Positions 51,804 to 59,702 of a DNA stretch of 64,000 nucleotides are shown here, piece after piece. How positions within the stretch are numbered: position 1 is the stretch's first letter; each line of letters opens with the position of its first letter. The stretch spans positions 62,001 to 126,000 of the forward strand of contig NZ_JAAAMH010000008.1 of NCBI RefSeq assembly GCF_024105655.1, given 5' to 3'. The notes beneath the pieces were generated by a model, which was given only the letters and a program-made list of their open reading frames with translations, was not told where the DNA came from and did not search any database. A program made the translations under genes and the position numbers. This stretch comes from Aliihoeflea sp. 40Bstr573 (GTDB lineage: Bacteria > Pseudomonadota > Alphaproteobacteria > Rhizobiales > Rhizobiaceae).

Positions 51804-53993
51804 CTAGGCCGCCTTCGTCTTCACCTTGCGCGGCAGATGCGCGACGACGTTCTCGATCATCCGCATGCCGGCATTCTGGCCGAGCGTCATGATGGATTCA
51901 GGGTGAAACTGGACGGCGGCAACCGGCTCGGACTTGTGTTCCAGCGCCATGATGACGCCATCCTCGGTTTCGGCGGTGACGAGAAATTCGGGCGGCAGGC
52001 GGACGGGATCGGCGAAGATCGAATGGTAGCGGCCGACCGTGACCTCCTTCGGCAGCCCGGCAAATACGACGCCGGGCTTCGTCACGCGGATGCGCGAAGG
52101 CTTGCCATGCATGGGCTCATGCAACTGACGAAGCTCGCCGCCATAGGCCTCCGCCAGCGCCTGCAGGCCGAGACACACGCCGAAGATCGGCAGATCGCGT
52201 GCGCGCGCCTTCTTGATCGTTGCCTTGCAGTCGAAGTCGGACGGCATGCCCGGGCCGGGCGAAAGGACGACGAGGTCGGGATCGACGCGGTCGAACACTT
52301 CCTCGGGCACTGGCGAGCGCACGGTGGCGACGGAAGCGCCAGTCTGGCGGAAATAGTTCGCCAGCGTGTGGACGAAACTGTCCTCATGGTCGACGAGCAG
52401 GATCGAGACCCCCTCGCCCACCTTCGCGCTTTCGCGGTGCGCGGCAGCGGAACTGCCGGGCGCGGCCTCGCGGATCGCGGCCAGCATGGCGGATGCCTTG
52501 AGTTCGGTCTCGGCCTCTTCCTCGGCCGGATCGGAATCGTTCAGGAGCGTCGCGCCGGCGCGAACCTGCGCGATGCCGTCCTTGATGCGAATGGTGCGCA
52601 AGGTGAGGCCGGTGTTCATGTCGCCGTTGAAATGAACCATGCCGATCGCCCCGCCATACCAAGCGCGCGGGCTCTTTTCGTTGGCTTCCAGGAAACGCAT
52701 GGCCCAAAGCTTCGGCGCGCCGGTGACCGTAACGGCCCAGGCGTGGGACAAGAACGCGTCGAATGCGTCCATGCCTTCGCGCAGGCGGCCCTCGATATGG
52801 TCGACAGTGTGGATCAGTCGCGAATACATCTCGATCTGCCGCCGGCCGATAACACGCACCGAGCCGGGCTCGCACACGCGGCTCTTGTCGTTGCGGTCGA
52901 CGTCGGAGCACATGGTGAGCTCGGACTCGTCCTTCTTGGAGTTGAGCAGCTTCAGGATCTGCTCCGAATCCGCGATTGCGTCCTCGCCGCGCTTGATCGT
53001 GCCCGAGATCGGGCAGGTCTCGACGCGCCGGCCCGACACGCGCACGAACATCTCCGGCGACGCGCCGATGAGGTATTCGTTTTCGCCAAGGTTGATGAAG
53101 AAGGAATACGGCGACGGGTTGATGGATTTCAGCTTGCGGCTGATCTCCGAAGGCCTGGAGACGCAACGCTCCATGAACATCTGGCCGGGCACGACCTCGA
53201 AGAGGTCGCCGCGCCGGAAGCTTTCCTTGGCGCGGGTGACGAGGCGCGCATATTCGCCAGGCTCGTGGTCGGAGCGCGGGGGGATGGTGTCGGACGGCCT
53301 GAAGGGCTGCTCGGCCCCGCCCCGCGGCAGGCCCTCGGTGGAAAAGCCCGCGCCGGCAAAGTCGTAGCGGTCGTGCCAGGCCTTGGCCTGATGATGGTCG
53401 ACGACGAGGATTTCATCGGGAAGATAAAGGACCACGTCACGCTGGCTTTCCGGCCGGTCGAGCTTGGGCGTGACCGGATCGAACTGGAAGGCGAGGTCGT
53501 AGCCGAACGCACCGTAGAGGCCGAGATTGGCGTCTTCCGGCGACTTGAACAACGAGACGATGACGCGCAGGACGGAAAAGACGGTGGGAACGCGGCTGCG
53601 CTCTTCCTCGGCGAAGGCGCGCGTCGGCTCGGCGACGGTGAGCGTGACGAGCGCGGGCGCGCGGACGAAGCGGATGACCTCGTCGAGGGCTTCGACGACC
53701 GGCGCGATTCCGTCGAGCAGCTTTTCACCGCGCGCATTGAGCGCTTCGATGCGCATGTCGCGGCCGCAGGCCGAGACGATCAGTGGCGGATCGACGATCG
53801 CCGTGTCCCAGCGCGTATAACGGCCGGGATATTCGTAGTTGGAGGAAAAGACGCAGCCACGGCGCGAATTCAGCGCATCGATATAGGTCTCGATGGCGCC
53901 GACATAGGGCGTCTCGTGGCGTTCGCGGGTGACGGTGACGCCGCCCTCGGTGCGGTAGCGCTCCGCGCCGTTTTCCAGAAGCTCTGTGCTCAT
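51804..53993 (-). CDS. trpE(G): Fused anthranilate synthase TrpE(G)
   Basis: A 729-residue fusion of the TrpE synthase domain (about 1-515) and a TrpG-type glutamine amidotransferase (about 530-725), the rhizobial form of the first tryptophan enzyme. TrpE motifs include [11 protein letters not shown] (about 330-340) and the [20 protein letters not shown] segment (about 440-459). The amidotransferase triad is in [16 protein letters not shown] (Cys) and QFHPES (His, Glu). The ATG at 53993 is preferred; the longer frame lies in the leader region. It is preceded by the trpL leader and an intrinsic terminator, so it is controlled by attenuation. Confidence 0.96.
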   Translation of the reverse strand: MSTELLENGAERYRTEGGVTVTRERHETPYVGAIETYIDALNSRRGCVFSSNYEYPGRYTRWDTAIVDPPLIVSACGRDMRIEALNARGEKLLDGIAPVVEALDEVIRFVRAPALVTLTVAEPTRAFAEEERSRVPTVFSVLRVIVSLFKSPEDANLGLYGAFGYDLAFQFDPVTPKLDRPESQRDVVLYLPDEILVVDHHQAKAWHDRYDFAGAGFSTEGLPRGGAEQPFRPSDTIPPRSDHEPGEYARLVTRAKESFRRGDLFEVVPGQMFMERCVSRPSEISRKLKSINPSPYSFFINLGENEYLIGASPEMFVRVSGRRVETCPISGTIKRGEDAIADSEQILKLLNSKKDESELTMCSDVDRNDKSRVCEPGSVRVIGRRQIEMYSRLIHTVDHIEGRLREGMDAFDAFLSHAWAVTVTGAPKLWAMRFLEANEKSPRAWYGGAIGMVHFNGDMNTGLTLRTIRIKDGIAQVRAGATLLNDSDPAEEEAETELKASAMLAAIREAAPGSSAAAHRESAKVGEGVSILLVDHEDSFVHTLANYFRQTGASVATVRSPVPEEVFDRVDPDLVVLSPGPGMPSDFDCKATIKKARARDLPIFGVCLGLQALAEAYGGELRQLHEPMHGKPSRIRVTKPGVVFAGLPKEVTVGRYHSIFADPVRLPPEFLVTAETEDGVIMALEHKSEPVAAVQFHPESIMTLGQNAGMRMIENVVAHLPRKVKTKAA

Positions 53994-54037
53994 GATGTCC
54001 TTCCCCTCATCTGTCAGGTTCCGGATCGGCAGGTCCC

Positions 54038-54075
54038 AAAAAGACGAAGGCCGCCCGGAAAATTCCGTTGCGGCC
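54038..54075 (-). terminator. Attenuator terminator between trpL and trpE(G)
   Basis: On the minus strand GGCCGC (54075-54070) pairs with GCGGCC (54054-54049), with an inner stem CGGAA/TTCCG, followed by TTCGTCTTTTT (54042-54038 is the T-run). It is a full rho-independent terminator, 79 bases after the trpL ATG. The arm GGCCGC can instead pair with GCGGCC just after the trpL stop (about 54107-54112), giving the competing antiterminator. Confidence 0.85.
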
Positions 54076-54114
54076 AAACCTTAAAAACGCGCACGCAAGT
54101 GCTCGTGGCCGCTT

Positions 54115-54159
54115 TTAGCGGGCCCACCACCACTTGTTCGTGTGCGAATGCGCGTTCAT
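54115..54159 (-). CDS. trpL: Tryptophan leader peptide
   Basis: A 14-residue peptide, MNAHSHTNKWWWAR, from ATG 54159 to TAA 54117-54115, with three consecutive Trp codons near its end. This closely matches the rhizobial trpE(G) leader [14 protein letters not shown] of S. meliloti, an established attenuator. Stalling at the Trp codons when Trp-tRNA is scarce allows the antiterminator and trpE(G) transcription. The S. meliloti leader RNA also acts as a trans-acting small RNA, so this transcript may too (inference). It is too short for standard gene finders. Confidence 0.92.
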   Translation of the reverse strand: MNAHSHTNKWWWAR

Positions 54160-54166
54160 GGGCAAT

Positions 54167-54196
54167 CTCATACAAACGATCGGCCGCCGCGGCAAG
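54167..54196 (-). promoter_or_regulatory. Promoter of trpL-trpE(G)
   Basis: CTTGCC (54196-54191) and TATGAG (54172-54167) with an 18-bp spacer on the minus strand. Only 7 bases separate the -10 from the trpL ATG, so the transcript should start at or beside the start codon, as for the leaderless S. meliloti trpL mRNA. Confidence 0.6.
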
Positions 54197-54211
54197 CACG
54201 ATTGTGAGGTG

Positions 54212-54242
54212 TTGATCTTCCAGTAACTGGAAGGATTAGCGT
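54212..54242 (+). promoter_or_regulatory. MerR-type promoter and operator of cueR
   Basis: TTGATC (-35, 54212-54217) and TAGCGT (-10, 54237-54242) are separated by 19 bp, the overlong spacer typical of MerR-family promoters. A perfect 17-bp palindrome CTTCCAGT-A-ACTGGAAG (54217-54233) fills the spacer, as in CueR/HmrR operators. The cueR ATG is 40 bp downstream, so autoregulation is expected. Confidence 0.8.
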
Positions 54243-54281
54243 GAGCTTCCTATTTCATGAGTCGAACAGGAGTTGACCGCG

Positions 54282-54674
54282 ATGAACATCGGAGCTGCAT
54301 CCCGCCGTTCGGCCCTGCCGGCCAAGACGATCCGCTACTACGAGGAAATCGGCCTGTTGCGCCCGGCGCGCGCCGAAAACGGCTATCGCGACTATTGCGA
54401 CGCCGACATTCACCGGCTGAAATTCCTGCAGCGGGCGCGCGGCCTCGGCTTTTCGGTCGAGGAATGCCGCCAGCTCCTGTCACTTTACGGCGATTCGCAC
54501 CGGGCGAGCGCGGACGTGAAGGCGCTGGCGGCGACCAAGCTCGACCAGATCGAGCACAAGATCGCCGAGTTGCGGAGCCTGAAGAAGACGCTCACGCATC
54601 TGGTGAAGACCTGTCACGGCGATGCGCGGCCCGACTGCCCGATCCTCGACGAGCTGTCCGGCGCCTCTGCCTGA
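54282..54674 (+). CDS. cueR: CueR/HmrR-type copper-responsive MerR regulator
   Basis: A 130-residue MerR-family regulator: a winged helix-turn-helix MNIGAASRRSALPAKTIRYY (about 1-20) with the RYYEEIGLL and ENGYRDY motifs, a long dimer helix (about 75-110), and the copper loop CHGDARPDCPIL (about 112-123), the CxxxxxxxC pattern of CueR that binds Cu(I) (Ag, Au). The ATG at 54282 has AGGAG 9 bases upstream; an upstream in-frame TTG at 54273 has no site. Its promoter carries its own operator. The copper genes (ycnI, copCD) lie 1 kb downstream. Confidence 0.93.
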   Translation: MNIGAASRRSALPAKTIRYYEEIGLLRPARAENGYRDYCDADIHRLKFLQRARGLGFSVEECRQLLSLYGDSHRASADVKALAATKLDQIEHKIAELRSLKKTLTHLVKTCHGDARPDCPILDELSGASA

Positions 54675-55378
54675 CCGCCGCGGCGCCTGCGATAGAGCCG
54701 CAGCGCCGAGACCGTCAGCCAGGCAAGGCTCGCCCACGCCGCGCCCATCGCCCAGCCCGCGACGACGTCGCTTGGCCAATGAACGCCGAGATAAATGCGT
54801 GAGATGCCGATCATGAGCGTGAGTGTGATGGCCACGGCGAGCACGTAGGCGCGCACGCGCAGATTGTCGACGAAGCGCATGATGAGCGAACCGAGCGTCA
54901 GATAGACGATCGCCGAGACCATCGCATGGCCGGACGGGAAGCTTGGCGTATGCGTGTTGACGAGATGCTCGACGAGGTCGGGGCGCGGGCGCGCGTAAAG
55001 TTCCTTCAGGAGATGCCCGACCAGCGTTCCGGTGCCGATGGACAGGACGGTGTAGAGCGCGGGCCCGTTCTTGCGCGAGACAACGAGGAAGCCGATGACC
55101 GCCGCCACCAGCACGAGAATGACGGTGTAGCCGCCAAGCGCGGTGATCTCCGCCGCCGTCTCCTGCAGCCATTCGGGGCCGATCGGCGAGCCGCCGGGCG
55201 TGTGGAACCACAGGAAGATGCGCTCGTCGATGTCGTTGAGCTCACCGTCATCGAGTTCGTCGGCGATGGACAGGAAGAGCGCGATGCCCGCAGCGGCGAT
55301 GGCAAATACGATTAGCGGCAAGAACGCCGTGCGGTGATCGCGCATGCCGCGCACGAGTTCGGTGATGGATCGGTTCAT
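54614..55378 (-). CDS. PAP2-family membrane phosphatase
   Basis: A 254-residue inner-membrane lipid or undecaprenyl-pyrophosphate phosphatase with about six helices. The three PAP2 motifs are in order: KELYARPRP (about 126-134, KxxxxxxRP), PSFPSGHAM (about 147-155, PSGH) and SRIYLGVHWPSDVVAG (about 194-209, SRxxxxxHxxxD). Its 3' end overlaps the cueR gene by 61 bp, convergently. The ATG at 55378 is preferred; the longer frame has no similarity. It may act on undecaprenyl diphosphate, and its link to copper is only positional. Confidence 0.9.
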   Translation of the reverse strand: MNRSITELVRGMRDHRTAFLPLIVFAIAAAGIALFLSIADELDDGELNDIDERIFLWFHTPGGSPIGPEWLQETAAEITALGGYTVILVLVAAVIGFLVVSRKNGPALYTVLSIGTGTLVGHLLKELYARPRPDLVEHLVNTHTPSFPSGHAMVSAIVYLTLGSLIMRFVDNLRVRAYVLAVAITLTLMIGISRIYLGVHWPSDVVAGWAMGAAWASLAWLTVSALRLYRRRRGGQAEAPDSSSRIGQSGRASP

Positions 55379-55552
55379 GACGCCCCTTGGAAGTGAACTG
55401 TGGCGATAAGGATGGGGCAGGCAAAAGGTTGCGGCAAGACTTGCCGAGAGTTGCACGCGGCCATCGTCCATGCAGTCGGCTTGCGGCGCAAGGTGACCCC
55501 GGCGAACGCGGCGTGGCAAGGGACAGGTGCGACAAACGGCGTCAACCTTGCA

Positions 55553-55566
55553 TTGATCAAGATCAG
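55553..55566. promoter_or_regulatory. FNR/FixK-like box upstream of the copper genes
   Basis: TTGATCAAGATCAG matches the anaerobox TTGAT-N4-ATCAA with one mismatch at the last base. Its centre is 58 bp before the DUF2946 ATG; a class II site (centre at -41.5) would put the transcript start near 55601, 17 bp before that ATG. It suggests oxygen control of the copper genes. Confidence 0.5.
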
Positions 55567-55617
55567 TTTCTCCCCCGCCGCGCGGATGCTAATGTAGCCG
55601 CAGAGGGGAACGGAACG

Positions 55618-56007
55618 ATGCCGAACGGTCGGGGCAAGGTATTGGGCAAGGGCGTCGCGCTCGTCGCGGCCTATATGCTCGTGCTTCAGGCGCTGTTCGG
55701 CGCTTTCGCGGCCGGCGCCTCGGCAGGTGTGCCGATGCTCGACGATTTCGGCAATCCGCTGTGCATCACCAGCCACGAGCCGGGACCTTCCGGCGGCGAA
55801 GGCCGCGATCATTCGGGCATGCCCGATTGCTGCGCGCCCGGCTGCAGCATGTTCGCGCCGGCCACCGACGGCGACCGCGAGCCGCATGCGCTTTCCAATC
55901 CGCTGAAGGTTTTCCGCGCGACCTTCGTCGCGTTGCCGGCAATCGTAGCAACGGACGATGCCGCGCGCCGGCCGGGCAGTCCCCGCGCGCCGCCGCTGGC
56001 GGCCTGA
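55618..56007 (+). CDS. DUF2946-like small membrane protein
   Basis: A 129-residue protein with a hydrophobic N-terminal segment (about 9-33), then GNPLCITSHEPGPSGGEGRD (about 45-64) and MPDCCAPGCSMFAP (about 68-81), Cys- and His-rich stretches typical of DUF2946 proteins that sit in copper clusters. Cys and His residues probably bind copper (inference). The ATG at 55618 follows GAGGGGAACGGAACG. It is first of a rightward set with ycnI and copCD and is preceded by an FNR-like box. Confidence 0.7.
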   Translation: MPNGRGKVLGKGVALVAAYMLVLQALFGAFAAGASAGVPMLDDFGNPLCITSHEPGPSGGEGRDHSGMPDCCAPGCSMFAPATDGDREPHALSNPLKVFRATFVALPAIVATDDAARRPGSPRAPPLAA

Positions 56008-56130
56008 CACTCCTGATTTCATCCATCTGACGGGCAACCGCAGCTTCGCCTGCGCCCCGTCGGCTCTGCCCGCACCGCGCGCCGCACGACCGGCCGCCCG
56101 GGCGCATTTGATCCTTACGAAAGAACACCG

Positions 56131-56661
56131 ATGTTCAAGCACATCATCACCGCCGCCGGCCTGCTCGCGCTCGGCACCACGGTCGCCTCCGCCCATGTCT
56201 CGCTCGAAGGCAAGGAGGCCGCGATCGGCTCGACCTACAAGGCGGTCTTCCGCGTGCCGCATGGCTGCGAAGGCGAGCCGACCAATGTCGTGCGCGTGCA
56301 CATTCCCGAAGGCGTCATCGCGGTCAAGCCGATGCCCAAGCCCGGCTGGGAACTGGAAAAGGTGCGCGGAGACTATGCCACGACCTACGAGTATCATGGA
56401 TCGCAGGTGAGCGAAGGCGTGACCGAAATCGTCTGGAGCGGCGGCAATCTTGCCGACGACGAATATGACGAGTTCGTCCTGCGCGGCTATCTCACTCCTG
56501 CCCTCAACGCCGGCCAGACGCTCTACTTCCCGGTCGTGCAGGAGTGCCCGGGCGGTCTGACCGAGCGTTGGATCGAGGTGCCGGCGGAAGGTCAGTCGGC
56601 CGACGACCTCGAAATGCCGGCGCCAGGCGTCGCGATCATCGAGGCGACCGGCGGCCACTGA
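56131..56661 (+). CDS. ycnI: YcnI-family (DUF1775) copper-binding protein
   Basis: A 176-residue exported protein: a signal peptide (about 1-21) ends ASA, so mature protein begins HVSLEGKEA, where the N-terminal His is the Cu(II) ligand of the YcnI family (histidine brace). A conserved Trp/Glu pocket appears in VKPMPKPGWELEKVRGDYAT (about 69-88). It is probably a periplasmic copper chaperone acting with the copC-copD protein that follows after 69 bp. The family lies with copC/copD genes in many bacteria, including the B. subtilis ycnKJI operon. Confidence 0.93.
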   Translation: MFKHIITAAGLLALGTTVASAHVSLEGKEAAIGSTYKAVFRVPHGCEGEPTNVVRVHIPEGVIAVKPMPKPGWELEKVRGDYATTYEYHGSQVSEGVTEIVWSGGNLADDEYDEFVLRGYLTPALNAGQTLYFPVVQECPGGLTERWIEVPAEGQSADDLEMPAPGVAIIEATGGH

Positions 56662-56730
56662 CGGACGAGGATGCGGCGGCCGGCGCGAGGCGTGCCGGCC
56701 GCCCGATCGCAGCTTCAGGCGGGCGGACGC

Positions 56731-58329
56731 ATGCAACGAGTGAAAAGCGTAACCGGAATGGCAAGGTGGATCGCGGCGCTGGCGGTGCTGGTCGCGCTGG
56801 CGCTGTCCGGTGAAGCCGCCGCGCATGCTTCGCTGACCGGCGCCGAACCGAGGGACGGCGCGGTGATCGCGGCCGCTCCGCAGGTCCTGCGGCTTGATTT
56901 CAGCGAGCCGGTTTCACCGCTCGTCCTGCGCATGCTGCGCCCCGATGGAGATGCCGTCGACCTTGGCGATTTCGTCGTGCGGGATCGATCGGTGGAAATC
57001 GAGGCGCCGGCCGACCTGCAGCAGGGAACGCATATACTGACCTGGCGGGTGGTCTCATCCGACGGGCACCCGGTCGGCGGGTCTGTGGTCTTTTCGATCG
57101 GCGCGCCGAGCGCAGCGCCGCCCGTCGCCGAGCCGGTGGACTGGACAATGCGCACCGGCGTGTGGCTGGCGAAGATCGGGCTTTATGTCGGCCTGTTCGT
57201 CGGGGCGGGCGGCGCGTTCGCGATTGCGTGGTTCCTGCCCGCTTCGCGCTCCGGCGCAAGGCCCGGGCTGGCGGCCGTCGGGATCGGCCTGGTGGCGGCT
57301 GCCGTCTCGCCGGGCTTGCAAGGCCTCGACGCGCTCGGGGCGCCGATCGGGCGCTTCACCGAGCCCGTGATCTGGGAGGCGGGCCTGGCCACGAGCTACG
57401 GCCTGACGGTCAAGATTGTTCTCGGGGCGCTGGCTGCGGCCGGCATCGCCATTTTTTGCAGGAACGCTGCCCTGTCACGCATCGTCGCGACACTCGCGCT
57501 CGCCGCAGGCGCTTACGCGCTGACCGTCTCGGGCCATGCGAGCGCGGCCGAGCCGCAATGGCTGACGCGGCCGGCCGTGGCGCTTCATGCAGCGGCGATT
57601 GCCCTGTGGGTCGGCGCGCTGGTCCCGCTCGGGCTTGCGCTGAAGACGAATGCAGCCGATGCGACGCTCGGCCTGAAGCGGTTTTCGACGGTCATACCTT
57701 TTGCGGTTGCCGGACTGATCGCGGCGGGCATCGGGCTGGCGATCATCCAGGTGGAGACGCCGATGGCGCTGATCGGGACGGCTTATGGTAGGCTGCTGCT
57801 CGCCAAGCTTGGCTGCCTCGCGGTGCTGTTCGCGCTTGCCATAGTCAATCGCTGGAGGCTGACAAGGCCGGCGCTGGCGGGCGATGGGCGAGCGCTCGTG
57901 CGCTCGATCGCGGCCGAGACGCTGGTCGTGCTGGCTGTCCTCGCAATCGCGGCGGGCTGGCGCTTCACGCCGCCGCCGCGCGCACTCGCCATCGCCGCCG
58001 CGCAGCCCGCCTCGGTGCATATCCATACGCTCGAAGCGATGGCCGATCTTTCGGTGACGCCAGGCAGGGCGGGACCGGTTTCGGTGTCGGCGATGATCAT
58101 GACCGGCGATTTCGCGCCGCTCGACGCCAAGGAAGTCGCCTTCGTCTTCGCCAATCCTGAGGCCGGCATCGAGCCGTTTCGGCGGCAGGCCGCCAAGCCC
58201 GGCGACGGGACATGGCGCGCGGACGATGTGATCCTGCCGCTGGCGGGGCGCTGGACCGTTCGGCTGGATATCCTCGTCACCGATTTTGACATCGTGCGGC
58301 TGTCGACCGAGATCGAAATCAGGCCGTGA
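56731..58329 (+). CDS. copCD: CopC-CopD fusion copper import/resistance protein (YcnJ-like)
   Basis: A 532-residue fusion. A signal peptide (about 1-30) is followed by a CopC domain (about 31-125) beginning HASLTGAEPRDGA, where the first His ligates copper, with a second ligand in SSDGHPVGGSVVF (about 110-122). The CopD part (about 135-430) has eight or so helices, and a soluble C-terminal domain of about 100 residues follows. It probably moves copper into the cytoplasm or periplasm to supply cuproenzymes. The ATG at 56731 is chosen over an earlier open frame. Its end overlaps the DUF2254 gene by 11 bp (convergent). Confidence 0.9.
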   Translation: MQRVKSVTGMARWIAALAVLVALALSGEAAAHASLTGAEPRDGAVIAAAPQVLRLDFSEPVSPLVLRMLRPDGDAVDLGDFVVRDRSVEIEAPADLQQGTHILTWRVVSSDGHPVGGSVVFSIGAPSAAPPVAEPVDWTMRTGVWLAKIGLYVGLFVGAGGAFAIAWFLPASRSGARPGLAAVGIGLVAAAVSPGLQGLDALGAPIGRFTEPVIWEAGLATSYGLTVKIVLGALAAAGIAIFCRNAALSRIVATLALAAGAYALTVSGHASAAEPQWLTRPAVALHAAAIALWVGALVPLGLALKTNAADATLGLKRFSTVIPFAVAGLIAAGIGLAIIQVETPMALIGTAYGRLLLAKLGCLAVLFALAIVNRWRLTRPALAGDGRALVRSIAAETLVVLAVLAIAAGWRFTPPPRALAIAAAQPASVHIHTLEAMADLSVTPGRAGPVSVSAMIMTGDFAPLDAKEVAFVFANPEAGIEPFRRQAAKPGDGTWRADDVILPLAGRWTVRLDILVTDFDIVRLSTEIEIRP

Positions 58330-59578
58330 GAGTCCCTGCAACGCCCCGCGCGGCGGCGCGGACGGCCTCGATGTCCTCCTTGAGCGTAAGGGCGGCCTCT
58401 GCGCGGCGCAGCGCGATGTCCGAATGGCGCGCCGCCTCGATGCGAAAGCGCGGATCGTCGAGGGCGGAGAGCGCGGCGAAGGCCTTTTGCAGTCGCACTT
58501 GGACCTCGGCGATGCCCGCGCCATCCCGCGCGATCGGCGAATAGGCGTCATCGAAAAGGTCCGACAGCCTGACGGAGGCGACGTGGACGGCCGGAAAGCG
58601 AACCGGCTCGCGTTCCTCCGGCTCGTCCCAGATCGCCAGGAGGCGAACAGTGCGGCCGATGACGTCGATGGCGGTGCCCGGATCGTTGACGGCAGGCGAC
58701 AGCGCCCGCTGGGCGATCTCGGCAAGAACGGAGAGGCCGAAGCGCGGATCCTGATCGAAGGAACGCTCGCGGGCCAGCGAATAGGCGGCGGCGATCGCCT
58801 CGTGCACCTTGCCGTCATCTGACGCGATGCGCGCGAGGGGATGACGGGGATCGACGAATGTGCCGGGAAGCGCCAGCAAATAGATGGCGACGTTCTGCGA
58901 CTGCGCGATCTCCTGGAGCTTCGCCAAGTCGATGTGCTGGACATAGCCGATGAACGGCGCGGGGATCGCGACGGCATCGGCAGGAATGTCCTTCTCGCCG
59001 GCGAGATGGACACCGCCGAGATAGGGCTGCCGGCGGCGGCTGCGTAGCGCGTCGGCCGTCGCCTTCTCCACCACTTCGGTCGTATCACCCACCCGCCCCA
59101 GCCGCGTCAGATAATCGATCCAGCGCAGAAGCGTGGCGACGATCAGCAGCACGACGAAGATCGTGACCACGAACAGGATCACGCGGCCCCTTTCGCCATA
59201 GGCGTTCATCGACAGCGTGATGATCGCGACCAGGCTGTAGAGGAACGAGCCGACGAAGGTGGACAGCACGTTCTGCGACGTCGGGTCCTGCAGCAGGAGC
59301 TTGGTGGCGCGCGGCGTGACGTTGCTGGTGGCGGCCGAATAGGCGGCGACCATGGTCGAGAGCGAGAAGGTCGTCACCGCCAGCATGGACGAGGCGATAA
59401 TGGTGAGGATGTTGTCGACCGCCTCCGCGCCGATGGAGGCGGAGATGTCATAGGGGATGTACGGCCCCAGGACGATCGCGAGCAGGGCCGAGACAACGGC
59501 GAGCAGCGAGATCAGAGTGCTGCGGAACCACAGGCGGCGCGTTACGAGCCGGTAGATCCAGTTCCATTTCGAAACCAT
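58319..59578 (-). CDS. DUF2254 membrane protein
   Basis: A 419-residue protein with about four N-terminal membrane segments (about 15-38, 52-75, 102-126, 135-158). The conserved DUF2254 core includes TTFSLSTMVAAYSAATSNVT (about 68-87) and LLLQDPTSQNVLSTFVGSFL (about 93-112). The C-terminal half (about 180-419) is soluble and helical, with ALSPAVNDPGTAIDVIGRTV (about 292-311). The ATG at 59578 starts MVSKWNWIYRLV. It is downstream of fhs but insulated by an intrinsic terminator. Function unknown; ion channel-like activity has been suggested for similar folds, without proof here. Confidence 0.88.
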   Translation of the reverse strand: MVSKWNWIYRLVTRRLWFRSTLISLLAVVSALLAIVLGPYIPYDISASIGAEAVDNILTIIASSMLAVTTFSLSTMVAAYSAATSNVTPRATKLLLQDPTSQNVLSTFVGSFLYSLVAIITLSMNAYGERGRVILFVVTIFVVLLIVATLLRWIDYLTRLGRVGDTTEVVEKATADALRSRRRQPYLGGVHLAGEKDIPADAVAIPAPFIGYVQHIDLAKLQEIAQSQNVAIYLLALPGTFVDPRHPLARIASDDGKVHEAIAAAYSLARERSFDQDPRFGLSVLAEIAQRALSPAVNDPGTAIDVIGRTVRLLAIWDEPEEREPVRFPAVHVASVRLSDLFDDAYSPIARDGAGIAEVQVRLQKAFAALSALDDPRFRIEAARHSDIALRRAEAALTLKEDIEAVRAAARGVAGTLTA

Positions 59579-59655
59579 GCGCCCTTGTCCCCCAAGCGCT
59601 CCGAGTGAGCAACAACGCATATGGATGCCCAAGCGTTGCCTTTGCCTCATACAGC

Positions 59656-59680
59656 AAAAAGGGCGCCGAAGCGCCCTTTC
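59656..59680 (-). terminator. Intrinsic terminator after fhs
   Basis: A perfect GC stem (GGGCGC at 59661-59666, GCGCCC at 59671-59676) with a CGAA loop, flanked by A-run and T-run. On the minus strand, AAAGGGCGCTTCGGCGCCCT is followed by TTTT, 23 bp after the fhs stop. It is a strong rho-independent terminator. Confidence 0.88.
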
Positions 59681-59702
59681 GCACAGGATCATCGCAAGCC
59701 GA

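Noticed and set aside
51693-54215. An 840-codon open frame on the plus strand opposite trpE(G)
   Set aside because: Shadow frame covering trpE(G) and its leader; no recognisable motif.
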